From NCBI RefSeq assembly GCF_002093115.1, contig NZ_NAAD01000019.1:1-64000 (forward strand): a stretch of 64,000 nt of DNA, read 5' to 3'. The DNA comes from Geothermobacter hydrogeniphilus. Its GTDB lineage: Bacteria; Desulfobacterota; Desulfuromonadia; Desulfuromonadales; Geothermobacteraceae. The notes under the pieces were generated by a model. That model was not told the origin of the DNA. It ran no database searches and saw only the letters and a list, made by a program, of their open reading frames with translations. Both the position numbers and the translations under genes were made by a program. Shown here in pieces: positions 43,756-51,569 of this stretch. Numbering within the stretch: the first letter of the stretch is position 1; each line of letters opens with the position of its first letter.

Positions 43756-44628
43756 ATGGTATTTGTCTGTGATCTGGGGTTCTCTTCGTTGAAGTGGGTC
43801 TATGGGGAAAACAAGGGGCGGATCGTCTCGGCTTTCAGGCGGAGCCATGATGGACTGGTGGTCGGTGAGGACGCTCTGCTGACGGCAGGTTCAAGTTATC
43901 TCAAAACGCTGGAAGACCTGGTGCATCACTATCCGGCTTTTGTGGATGAGGCGGCGGCGGTTGCGCGTGTCCCTGAAAAAACTCCCCTGGTGATTGGTCT
44001 TCCCTACGGGGCCTGGGTTGCCGAAAAGGACAAGCCCGCAGGGGTGGTAACGACCCTGACGAAAATCCTCAATGGATCGGGGTGGCCCGATGTGAGGATT
44101 CTTCCGCAGGGCCTTGGAGGTGTCCGCCTTTTCCTGGATCGGCTCCCGGGGCGATCGGGAAACATTCTGGCGGTTGATATCGGCTTCAATACCGTTATCT
44201 TCACCCTGGTCGACGGGGGATCACGCTCCATCATCTATGGCGACACGTTTTATAAACGCGGAGTTCACCAGATGGCGACGCAGCTCCTTCTTCCGGCCAT
44301 TCGCGACTTTGCGCCATCGAGGACGTTTACACCGGTGGAGATCAGCTATCTGATCGAGCAGGGATATGTTCAATACGGGTTCGAGCGCCATGACATAAGC
44401 AGTGAAATCGAGGTGGCGGCCAAGGCATATATTGAGGATGTCTTGCGGGATATTCACGGTGAGCTTCAGGCCCATCTTGGACTGAAGGCGTCCTTTGAGA
44501 CGGTCCTGGTCTTTGGCGGCGGGGCGACTCTGATCAGGGATATCATTGACTCCAAGAGGGTCGCGATCGAAATTCTGTCAGAACCTGAATATGCAAACGC
44601 TCTTGGGTTTGCCCTGTCGGACGGCTAG
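43756..44628 (+). CDS. parM: ParM/StbA-type actin-like partition protein
   Basis: A 290-aa actin-like ATPase. The N-terminal phosphate-binding loop VCDLGFSSLKWVYGE, the second phosphate loop ILAVDIGFNTVIFTLVDGG and the adenosine motif VLVFGGGATLIRD follow the actin/ParM order. It pushes plasmid copies apart in type II partition. The start at 43756 has AAAGGAG; a longer frame runs through the repeat region. A small DNA-binding gene follows after nine bases. Confidence 0.85.
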   Translation: MVFVCDLGFSSLKWVYGENKGRIVSAFRRSHDGLVVGEDALLTAGSSYLKTLEDLVHHYPAFVDEAAAVARVPEKTPLVIGLPYGAWVAEKDKPAGVVTTLTKILNGSGWPDVRILPQGLGGVRLFLDRLPGRSGNILAVDIGFNTVIFTLVDGGSRSIIYGDTFYKRGVHQMATQLLLPAIRDFAPSRTFTPVEISYLIEQGYVQYGFERHDISSEIEVAAKAYIEDVLRDIHGELQAHLGLKASFETVLVFGGGATLIRDIIDSKRVAIEILSEPEYANALGFALSDG

Positions 44629-44637
44629 GAGGGCGTC

Positions 44638-44910
44638 ATGGCACAGCGATTGATCCGGCTGACCCTTTACGACGAAGCGACCCTGGCCGTACTGGACGAC
44701 CTCAGCAAGGCACGCAAGCAGTCGATGTTCGTCCTGGAGGCCTTACGTCACTTTCTGGGCACGGAAGAGGGGCAGCAGTTGTTGAAAAACCTTACCCTGA
44801 CAGAGTCTCCCGCATCAGAAATTCCTCAGTCATTGGACCAGGAGGAGCCGAGGCAGGGGAGGGTTGATGAGCGTAAAGGGAAATCGAATCTGGATGATAT
44901 TTTTAGGTAA
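44638..44910 (+). CDS. ParR/StbB-like small DNA-binding protein
   Basis: A 90-aa protein with an N-terminal ribbon-helix-helix-like segment (QRLIRLTLYDEATLAVLDDLSKARKQSMFVLEALRHFL) and an acidic, disordered C-terminus (SLDQEEPRQGRVDERKGKSNLDDIFR). This matches the adaptor of ParM systems, where the N-terminus binds DNA repeats and the tail contacts the filament. Assignment rests on position after parM and on this layout. Confidence 0.7.
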   Translation: MAQRLIRLTLYDEATLAVLDDLSKARKQSMFVLEALRHFLGTEEGQQLLKNLTLTESPASEIPQSLDQEEPRQGRVDERKGKSNLDDIFR

Positions 44911-45036
44911 ATGGTCCTTAAGGGGGGGGCGAGCATCTTGACCGGGCGCTTATGGTTCCTCCAAATTTACAGTTCCCAGCCTTTTGAGAGATTCTTGGGG
45001 CCTAGAAACGAATTACTTTTCAGACGCCATTCTGTT

Positions 45037-45705
45037 TTATGAGACAATGTCACCAGAGCCTAATCGTTCTAAGGATAAATCTGTTATTGAAGATACTTCC
45101 CCCAACAAGAAAACCCCTTCACAAGTGTGTTCAATTCCTGTCAATTTTAAAAAATCAAGAATGCAGTAATTGATTCCTGGGATAGGCTTAGATAAGTATT
45201 TTATTTGTTCAATATTTCTCAAGTCGACATAAATTATATTGTTATCATCAGAATATGTTGTAGAAATATTACTAATATTCGAAATTTTATCTTTCAAAAT
45301 ACTGTCAATTAACCCTCTAGATATTGAAATGATAATGCGGCCAATAAGATTTTTACCTATGGGTTCGTCGGATTCATATTCAAAAATAATATTTTGATTT
45401 CGTTTGTTAATTTCAAAAGAAGTGATTGTTAATTTTAAAGGCAAATCAATTTTTGCACCGAGTTTAATTACAGAAAGAACCAATCGGATATGGCTTGAGT
45501 AGAAATTAGCCTTTTCCAAATAAACGCCTTCTTCCTTCTCAATGGCCATTTTCATTGATAGATATAAACCCTCATGAGGAATTAAAAGGCGACCAGATTT
45601 TATATTTTCTAAAAAGTCATCATTAAGGAATGATTTTTGTAATGAGTTAAAAATATCTCCATAATCAGAAATTGCATCAACAGCTTTTTCCAGAAAGTCA
45701 AACAT
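45037..45705 (-). CDS. AT-rich orphan gene, 222-aa hypothetical protein
   Basis: I do not recognise this protein. It has a strong GGAGG ribosome binding site nine bases before the ATG. It is soluble, without signal peptide, and rich in Ile, Asn, Asp and Ser (SKISNISNISTTYSDDNN-like composition). The base composition is far more AT-rich than any neighbour, so it was probably acquired separately. It is convergent to parR and sits in the cargo block; such orphans in conjugative elements are often defence or toxin genes, but nothing here proves that. Confidence 0.7.
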   Translation of the reverse strand: MFDFLEKAVDAISDYGDIFNSLQKSFLNDDFLENIKSGRLLIPHEGLYLSMKMAIEKEEGVYLEKANFYSSHIRLVLSVIKLGAKIDLPLKLTITSFEINKRNQNIIFEYESDEPIGKNLIGRIIISISRGLIDSILKDKISNISNISTTYSDDNNIIYVDLRNIEQIKYLSKPIPGINYCILDFLKLTGIEHTCEGVFLLGEVSSITDLSLERLGSGDIVS

Positions 45706-46338
45706 GATCCCTCCATTAGAAGATCAATAATTGAGCCGGAAACCTTATAATGAGTTCTTTTCAGATACTTTAAATAAAGTACACAATTTCGTAGCTGTCT
45801 GCCAACTTTTTTGGGTCCCCCCCCCTGCAAAGGCGGTAACCGTTTGCAGAAAATTGTTTGCCGTAAAATACTTGTGGCCGACTTCGGTAAGGTTGATTCG
45901 GTCATCCTCCACTCTTCGTTCAATACTTTCCTTTTTCCTTTTTTCTGAATCTTCTTCAGGAACAGACTGACAAACCATCAGGCTTTCCTGTCTTATTCAC
46001 CCGGTGCCCCCCCCTGTTAGAGGTCTTGAGAGGGAAGTGACATTACCTGACCTTCCAGCATGTTGGACGGTATACGGTCTGGACCGTCGATGTGTTGAAG
46101 TGGATGTCACTATGTGATACGTATTGTCGTGCCCTTGGTCGCCCCAGCTGTGGTGAACCTTGCAGATTGAGTCGCGGAAGGATACCACCTTATTTTCACG
46201 GTTCTATAACCAAAAAGAAGGTTGAATTGTGATTCAAAACTCCAGGCAGTTAGGCGACTGGGGTGGTTTTCGGTGAAATTGACAACCTCTTGGAATTGTG
46301 AAGATTATCGATATCTACCTTTGTTTGGAGTATAGATC
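45706..46338. other. Gap without a convincing gene upstream of the IS3 element
   Basis: This 633-bp stretch holds two cytosine runs of eight to nine bases (about 45817-45825 and 46007-46014) and short ORFs with no ribosome binding site. A 23-bp segment near 45787 (TGTCTGCCAACTTTT within it) recurs imperfectly near 49018. I see no intact gene or RNA. Confidence 0.4.
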
Positions 46339-46401
46339 TGACCTTCCCCCGAAATTGTGGACAGTCCGAAAAGCTGCTACAACAGCGTCAGGAGGACTGG
46401 C

Positions 46402-46698
46402 ATGGTTTCGAAAAGAAGGAAGTACACTCGTGAATTCAAGGTCGAGACGGTTAACTTGATAACCGGCAGCGACCAGTCTGTTGCCGAGGTGGCCAGAGAT
46501 CTGGAGATCCACCCCAACACGCTCTACAAGTGGATTCGTCAATACAGCGAGAATCCCGTTGAGGCCTTTCCCGGCAAAGGAAAACAGGTCTCAGAAGCTG
46601 AGGAACTCAGCCGTCTCAGACGTGAAAACCAACGCCTGAAAATGGAGCGTGACATCTTAAAAAAAGCAATGGCCATCTTCTCCAACGACCCGAAGTGA
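46402..46698 (+). CDS. IS3-family transposase OrfA
   Basis: A 98-aa protein with a helix-turn-helix ([41 protein letters not shown]) and a C-terminal leucine-zipper-like coiled coil ([23 protein letters not shown]). It recognises the IS ends and multimerises with OrfAB. The slippery run A7 at about 46660-46666 (TTAAAAAAAGC) lies near its end and allows -1 frameshifting into OrfB. AGGAGG lies upstream of the ATG. Confidence 0.95.
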   Translation: MVSKRRKYTREFKVETVNLITGSDQSVAEVARDLEIHPNTLYKWIRQYSENPVEAFPGKGKQVSEAEELSRLRRENQRLKMERDILKKAMAIFSNDPK

Positions 46699-47564
46699 TC
46701 TTTGGCTTTATGCAGCAACACGAAGCCAAATTTCCCATCGCGGTCATGTGTGATGTGCTGAACGTCTCCCGCAGTGGCTACTATGCCTGGCGTAGAAAGT
46801 CCGAATCCGAGCGGGGCCAGGCGAATGCCAAGCTGCTTGAGACGATCCGTAAGGCGCATCGCGACAGCCGGGGCACCTATGGGAGTCCCCGCGTTTATCG
46901 GGAACTCAAAAAGCAGGATATTCCCTGCAGTGAGAATCGCGTCGCCCGCCTGATGCGGGAAGATGGCCTACGTGCGAAAACGAAACGGCGCTACAAGGCA
47001 ACGACGAACTCAAAACATGATTTTCCGGTCGCACCGAACCTGCTGCAGCGGGATTTTTCTCCCGCAAAGCCCAATCAGGTCTGGGCCGGTGACATCACCT
47101 ATATTTGGACCACCGAAGGCTGGCTTTACCTGGCGGTGGTCATCGACCTGTTCTCCAGGTCGGTTGTTGGTTGGGCCATGGACAAGCGCATGACCCGACA
47201 ACTGGTTATGAATGCGCTGACGATGGCGGTGCAAAGGCGACAGCCATCATCAGGGCTCATATTTCACTCTGATCGCGGCTCACAGTATGCCAGTGCAGAC
47301 TTCCAGTCGTTACTGACCAGGCATGGCATACGTTGCAGCATGAGCCGCAAGGGCGATTGCTGGGACAACGCCCCGGTTGAAAGTTTCTTTGGCAGTCTGA
47401 AGCAGGAACTGGTATTTCACCAGAGATATCCGACCCGCTTCCACGCTCGCCAGAGCATTTTTGAGTACATCGAGCGGTTCTATAACCGGCGCCGTTTGCA
47501 CTCAACACTGGGTTATAAAAGCCCGGCTGAATACGAGGCGGTCTATTTTAAACTTGCAGCCTAA
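46695..47564 (+). CDS. IS3-family transposase OrfB (DDE domain, -1 frame of OrfA)
   Basis: A 289-aa rve/integrase-fold catalytic domain with D133 (AGDITYIW), D193 ([11 protein letters not shown]) and E229 ([15 protein letters not shown]); the last spacing is exactly 35 residues. The -1 frame is open from the A7 slippery site, so an OrfAB fusion of about 375-380 residues can be made. A separate GTG start overlaps the OrfA stop. The [16 protein letters not shown]_21-like region is at about residue 62. Confidence 0.95.
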   Translation: MIFGFMQQHEAKFPIAVMCDVLNVSRSGYYAWRRKSESERGQANAKLLETIRKAHRDSRGTYGSPRVYRELKKQDIPCSENRVARLMREDGLRAKTKRRYKATTNSKHDFPVAPNLLQRDFSPAKPNQVWAGDITYIWTTEGWLYLAVVIDLFSRSVVGWAMDKRMTRQLVMNALTMAVQRRQPSSGLIFHSDRGSQYASADFQSLLTRHGIRCSMSRKGDCWDNAPVESFFGSLKQELVFHQRYPTRFHARQSIFEYIERFYNRRRLHSTLGYKSPAEYEAVYFKLAA

Positions 47565-47624
47565 CCCGGTGTCCACTAAACCGGGGGAAGGTCAATCCGA
47601 AAAGTTATAGATTGGGAGGGCGCA

Positions 47625-48713
47625 ATGGGTGTTCCATTTGAGCAGTTGGGACCTGGGCAGGTGGGCCGGTGGGTTTACCAAGTGATCGGCAAAAATGGAC
47701 CTATATTTAATCCACAAAACATACGCTACATGGCACCTGAAGCCCCGATTCAGTTAGCAGAGGCACCGATGTCAGACTTGGCCCTAGGTATGTCAGGACT
47801 GACACTTATTGCTTCGGTGGTGAATCTCGCGGTGTCGGCAAAGATCCTATCTGAAGTTAAGAGCATTGCGAGAAAACTAGATCAGGTAATTTCCACATTA
47901 GATGAGTTGAAGGATAAGGCGAATCAGATCCAACGTGGTGTTGAACGAATTGAGCTTCACGTCGTTGAGAATCACCTTCGCCATGCTTTAGACTATCAAC
48001 TTTCCAGAGCGATTTCAGAAAATGCCATCGACCTTCAGTGTATCTCTGAACTTGCCTCAGATGTTAATCGTTATATAGATGCCATACCTGACCCCCTGCT
48101 CTTTAATTTCAAGGTCCGACTGTCTTCAGATGTTCGCGACCGCCTGTTAAATTTGGTGTCAACTCTTCGTGCAGTGAGACTTCTGGTGGCTGCACGTTTC
48201 AATGAGCAGACAACGCCCTATAACTGCCTATCGCTTGATCTCCTAGACAACTACATCGGTCTTGGGAACAGTAAGGTGTTAGTAGATGCTGTCGTGGTTC
48301 AGAATGAAGTTTTTGCACAATTAAGCAAAGGGCAATCTCAAGTAATCAGGGCCGTGAAGAATCGGTTCACATTCTCTGATACGTCTGATACAAAACATTT
48401 CAACTCGTTGCTACAGCGCAAGATCGAAGCAATCCAAGACGTGTTCGTGGGGCATTTCCCCGAAGCAGTGTGCCTTAGTCTCAATTTGCCCGATAATTTC
48501 TTTGACTGCGCCGATCCGTACCGTGCGGTGGAAGATGTAGTTCTTGCATGGTTCACCACTGACGGGGGGCTAATCTGGCAGTTAGCGAAGGAACTCGACG
48601 GACTCGTGTATGGTTACGAGGAAGTATTCTGGCCGAAGCTTAAAGGTAAAAGCTCTGTCCTGCCTGCTGAGTTGGAAGGTAGGGTTGCATTCAAGCTAGA
48701 GGGCTCTGGGTGA
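47625..48713 (+). CDS. Orphan membrane/coiled-coil protein, 362 aa
   Basis: I do not recognise this protein. Residues about 50-75 (LALGMSGLTLIASVVNLAVSA) form one hydrophobic segment, followed by a coiled-coil-like stretch (KILSEVKSIARKLDQVISTLDELKDKANQIQRGVERIE) up to about 112 and a long helical, soluble C-terminal domain. It has GGGAGGG upstream of the ATG. The IS3 element ends only 30 bases before the start, so its native promoter is likely lost or replaced. Composition is lower in GC than the conjugation genes. Its role as cargo is unknown; single-pass anchors with coiled coils occur in defence and in toxin proteins alike. Confidence 0.75.
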   Translation: MGVPFEQLGPGQVGRWVYQVIGKNGPIFNPQNIRYMAPEAPIQLAEAPMSDLALGMSGLTLIASVVNLAVSAKILSEVKSIARKLDQVISTLDELKDKANQIQRGVERIELHVVENHLRHALDYQLSRAISENAIDLQCISELASDVNRYIDAIPDPLLFNFKVRLSSDVRDRLLNLVSTLRAVRLLVAARFNEQTTPYNCLSLDLLDNYIGLGNSKVLVDAVVVQNEVFAQLSKGQSQVIRAVKNRFTFSDTSDTKHFNSLLQRKIEAIQDVFVGHFPEAVCLSLNLPDNFFDCADPYRAVEDVVLAWFTTDGGLIWQLAKELDGLVYGYEEVFWPKLKGKSSVLPAELEGRVAFKLEGSG

Positions 48714-48763
48714 GTCTTTTTAGCTTGAGGGCAGATTCAAATTGCAAATACACAATTGAGAGT

Positions 48764-48922
48764 CTAGTCGGAAACTCCTTGGGGTGTATGGTAGCCGAGA
48801 CTCTTTTTTGGATGATTGTTGATCTTATGGATCATTCTAGCCAACGCCTTTTCCGATATTCGTTTTAAGTTCATTTCTTCGGGGAAGTAGAAACGTAAGA
48901 ATCCTTTGATATTCTCATGCGT
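48764..48922 (-). pseudogene. IS30-family transposase C-terminal remnant
   Basis: Read on the minus strand, 52 codons encode THENIKGFLRFYFPEEMNL..., then KALARMIHKINNHPKKSLGYHTPQGVSD and a stop. This is the IS30 C-terminal pattern (a GLIRQYFP, LNNRPRKxLGYxTP type sequence). Upstream the frame hits a TAA after AGC and CAC, and the rest of the gene is absent. The rest of the 48714-49111 gap shows no other gene. Confidence 0.75.
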
Positions 48923-49111
48923 GCTGTGTTACTAGGCTGAATACGTAGGCGCGGTCACGAATTATCACTTTTTTGATTTCTTCCCAAAGCCTTTAGATAA
49001 AAATTCGCAAGTTTGTAGGTGCCTGCCAACTTTGTGAGCGTTCAACTCTTTCCTGCCAAGATTCCCCCCTTCCACATTTCCTAGACAAACCCATACCCGG
49101 AGGTCGCACCT

Positions 49112-49648
49112 ATGCGTCAACTGGCCTGGCTTTGTCTGGCAATCCTCACAGCAACTCCCGCAATAGCGTCTACCGTCTGCCGGGAGATCCCCGTCGCCGA
49201 CTTCGGCTCAGTTGTCTCAAGTCCGCCGGCCAACGCGTTTCTTATCCAGAAGGGCTGCCCGGAGAACCATCCGGTCGCGCGGCTCAGGCCTCCACTGACC
49301 ATCCGGCTCACGGCGGGCGATGAAAGACCGGCCCCCGGTCTTCCCGCCCATTGGAGGGTTCTGTTCGATCTGGACAGGTCGGACCTGGATGGGCAGGACA
49401 GGTCGATTCTGGACATGGTGCCCCGGAACATCACGGTCAGGGTGGACGGCTACACCTGCCGGCTCGGTCCCGAAGCCTATAACCAGGGTCTTTCGGAGCG
49501 TCGGGCCGCTGCTGTTGCCGATTACCTCGAAAAGCGAGGAGTGAACGTCCTGTCCCGGGCCGGGCATGGAGAGGACGCCCCGGTGTCGGATACGAACCTG
49601 GCCCTGAACCGTCGGGCCGTTGTCGTGGAAACGGAGGTCGCGAAATGA
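49112..49648 (+). CDS. OmpA-family periplasmic protein opening the conjugation operon
   Basis: A 178-aa secreted protein with a signal peptide (MRQLAWLCLAILTATPAIAS). The C-terminal half, from about residue 80 (WRVLFDLDRSDLDGQDRSILD), has the OmpA peptidoglycan-binding pattern YTCRLGPEAYNQGLSERRAAAVADYLEKRGV and NRRAVVVE. It may anchor the transfer apparatus to peptidoglycan. GGAGGTCG lies upstream of the ATG. Its stop overlaps the next start. Confidence 0.85.
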   Translation: MRQLAWLCLAILTATPAIASTVCREIPVADFGSVVSSPPANAFLIQKGCPENHPVARLRPPLTIRLTAGDERPAPGLPAHWRVLFDLDRSDLDGQDRSILDMVPRNITVRVDGYTCRLGPEAYNQGLSERRAAAVADYLEKRGVNVLSRAGHGEDAPVSDTNLALNRRAVVVETEVAK

Positions 49649-50376
49649 ACCGCATTGTCCTGACCCTGCTGGCTCTGGTCTTCCTGTCAGTGCGGGTCCT
49701 CGCGGATGAGACGCCGAAGGAGGCTCTGAACAAGGCCCTGCTGCAGTTTTCCAAAACCCTGCCGAAGACAGGAATCGACACTTTCAAGCCCTCTCCGGTT
49801 CCCGGTCTGTACCAGGTTGGAGCCGGCCCTGAGGTTTTCTACTTCTCGCCCAAGGGCTACCTGGTGTTCGGAGAGATCTGGAGCCAGGACGGCAGGAACA
49901 TGACCGCCGAGGCCCGCGAGGAAATCATCCGGGCCAACTTCGACAGGCTGCCGATGGACAAAGCCCTGACCATCGGCAACGGGCCGGTCCAGGTGGTCGA
50001 ATTCACGGACCCCGACTGCCCCTTCTGCCGCCAGGTCGACCAGGTCCTGGCAGAACGTGCAGACATCACCCGTCACATCTTTTTCTTCCCGCTGGAGTCG
50101 ATTCACAGGTCCGCACGGGACAAGGCCAAGTACATCCTGTGCAACGAGGACCCGAACAGGGCCATGCGGGAGGTTTACCAAGGAGGGTTGGATAACCGGC
50201 CCATACCTCAACCTGGAGATTGCGAAGCTGACACCCTGATTGATGAAAACCTGCGAGCCGGGGGTTCGGTAGGCGTGCGGGGGACGCCGACCATCTGGAT
50301 CAATGGCAGGCGGTTTCTGGGGGACGCAAAAGCACTCTCCACCTTTCTCGACAACCAGAAGGGAGAAGTCCAATGA
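49645..50376 (+). CDS. DsbC-like periplasmic thiol:disulfide isomerase of the conjugation system
   Basis: A 243-aa protein with signal peptide (MNRIVLTLLALVFLSVRVLA) and N-terminal dimerisation-like domain. The thioredoxin domain has C125-P-F-C128 in TDPDCPFCRQ, and the cis-proline loop RGTPTIWING near residue 218. F-type systems use such enzymes to fold Cys-rich TraN, TraU and TraV-like proteins. It overlaps the preceding gene by 4 bases and the pilin gene by 4. Confidence 0.92.
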   Translation: MNRIVLTLLALVFLSVRVLADETPKEALNKALLQFSKTLPKTGIDTFKPSPVPGLYQVGAGPEVFYFSPKGYLVFGEIWSQDGRNMTAEAREEIIRANFDRLPMDKALTIGNGPVQVVEFTDPDCPFCRQVDQVLAERADITRHIFFFPLESIHRSARDKAKYILCNEDPNRAMREVYQGGLDNRPIPQPGDCEADTLIDENLRAGGSVGVRGTPTIWINGRRFLGDAKALSTFLDNQKGEVQ

Positions 50377-50669
50377 ACAAAAGGGTTTTTATTCTGATGA
50401 TGGTGCTGGCGCTGCTCATGGTTGCCGGCAGCGCGTTTGCAATCACCGCCCCGACCGACCCCAACAGTTTCGGCTACCTGTTCTATGACTACGTGGTCGT
50501 CAAGGGACTCCAGGGAGCCATTGGCTTCGTCGCCGGGCTGTGCATCGTGGTCTGGGGAGCGTCCATGCTGCCCGCCGGCAAATACATCCCCGCCCTTATC
50601 ACCATTGTCTCCGGCGGAGTCATCCTCTCCGCCGACAAGATCGTCACCGGTTTCGGGATGCTGATCTGA
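50373..50669 (+). CDS. traA: TraA-type conjugative pilin precursor
   Basis: A 98-aa pilin precursor. A signal peptide (ILMMVLALLMVAGSAFA) would leave a short mature protein with two hydrophobic helices (GLQGAIGFVAGLCIVVWGASM and YIPALITIVSGGVILSADKI). Size and layout are those of F-type TraA/VirB2 pilins. The start overlaps the DsbC-like gene (ATGA). Sequence conservation is low in this family, so the call uses size and location too. Confidence 0.85.
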   Translation: MNKRVFILMMVLALLMVAGSAFAITAPTDPNSFGYLFYDYVVVKGLQGAIGFVAGLCIVVWGASMLPAGKYIPALITIVSGGVILSADKIVTGFGMLI

Positions 50670-50715
50670 CCTTCCGGGGAGTCCCCCGCTCCCCGCTTTT
50701 CCTTCTGGTGACCCG

Positions 50716-50997
50716 ATGCGGAACACGACGACGCGGCGGATGCCGCAATACCTGACCCAACCCTATCAGCTTCTCTGGTTCGAGCCGGACGATATGGCCG
50801 TCATGGTACTGGCCTACCTGATGGCCATGATTTTCGGCGGCTGGTTCTGGTGGTTGATGCTGATCGTGTTGCCGACGATCTACTCCCGGCTCAAACGCAA
50901 CCACCCTCGCGGCTTTCTCCGTCACAGCCTCTACATGCTCGGATGGACGGACATGCAGGGCTACCCGGACTATTTCGAGGATGAATTCATCGAGTAA
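50716..50997 (+). CDS. traL: Type IV conjugation protein TraL
   Basis: A 93-aa inner-membrane protein with a hydrophobic hairpin (MAVMVLAYLMAMIFGGWFWWLMLIVLPTIYSRLKR) and a family-like C-terminus HPRGFLRHSLYMLGW. TraL is a VirB3-like core component linking the coupling ATPase to pilin assembly. No strong ribosome binding site is seen; GTGACCCG precedes the ATG. Standard order A-L-E-K-B follows. Confidence 0.88.
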   Translation: MRNTTTRRMPQYLTQPYQLLWFEPDDMAVMVLAYLMAMIFGGWFWWLMLIVLPTIYSRLKRNHPRGFLRHSLYMLGWTDMQGYPDYFEDEFIE

Positions 50998-51008
50998 AGG
51001 AGCGCGTT

Positions 51009-51569
51009 GTGAAGCTTGACCTGTTTGTCCAGAAATCCAGCAACCTGTTCGCCAGGAACCGGCTGCTGATGGTGATCGTGACACTGATCGGCGGTCTGAC
51101 GCTGTTCAATTCCCTCATGCTGCAGGCGGCCCTGAACCGGCAGGCGGTGATCCTGGTGCCGCCGGGATTCAAGGAAAAGGTCCGTCTGACCGCCGGGACG
51201 ATCGACGAGAGCTACGCCCGTGAAATGGCGCGATACCTGGTCGACCTGCTGCTGGTCTACAACCCCGGAACAGTCCGCAAGCAGTTCGAGGAGGCGTTGA
51301 CGCTGATTGCCCCGGAAAAGATTTCGGAGTTCCAGTCCCGGCTTCTCGAAACCGTGGATACGGTCGAGTTGTCGTCGGTTTCCAAGGTCTTCTACACGAC
51401 CGGGATGCGGCTCAGGCCGGCGGACAACATCATCGAGGTGACCGGGATCGAAAAGACCTTCGTTCAGGACCAGAAGACGGAGGAGAAGCAGAAGCTCTAC
51501 AGCATCGAGTTCTCCGTTCGTGGCGGACGGTTTTACGTGACCAGCCTCAGCGGGAGGGATTTGCGATGA
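51009..51569 (+). CDS. traE: Type IV conjugation protein TraE
   Basis: A 186-aa VirB5-location/TraE-type protein with an N-terminal anchor (RNRLLMVIVTLIGGLTLFNSLML) and a soluble periplasmic domain (ESYAREMARYLVDLLLVYNPGTVRKQFEEAL, then ADNIIEVTGIEKTF). GTG start with AAAGGAGC upstream. It contacts pilin and core components. The 3' end overlaps traK by four bases. Confidence 0.9.
   Translation: MKLDLFVQKSSNLFARNRLLMVIVTLIGGLTLFNSLMLQAALNRQAVILVPPGFKEKVRLTAGTIDESYAREMARYLVDLLLVYNPGTVRKQFEEALTLIAPEKISEFQSRLLETVDTVELSSVSKVFYTTGMRLRPADNIIEVTGIEKTFVQDQKTEEKQKLYSIEFSVRGGRFYVTSLSGRDLR

Larger units (their letters stand above)
46339..47594 (+). mobile_element. IS3-family insertion sequence with 25-bp inverted repeats and ATC target duplication
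   Basis: The ends TGACCTTCCCCCG...GTGGACA (46339-46363) and its inverted copy (47570-47594) match at about 21 of 25 positions. ATC occurs directly outside both ends (46336-46338 and 47595-47597), a 3-bp target duplication usual for IS3. It is 1,256 bp with two overlapping frames, both intact, so it may be active. Confidence 0.95.

Noticed and set aside
45745-45978. 77-codon minus-strand open frame upstream of the AT-rich gene
   Set aside because: It crosses a G9 run and has no ribosome binding site. It may be a broken gene end but cannot be supported.
38729-49111. Tyrosine or serine integrase near the attachment end
   Set aside because: I searched the translated frames for integrase patterns and found only the AlpA-type protein and IS transposases, so no integrase is claimed here.
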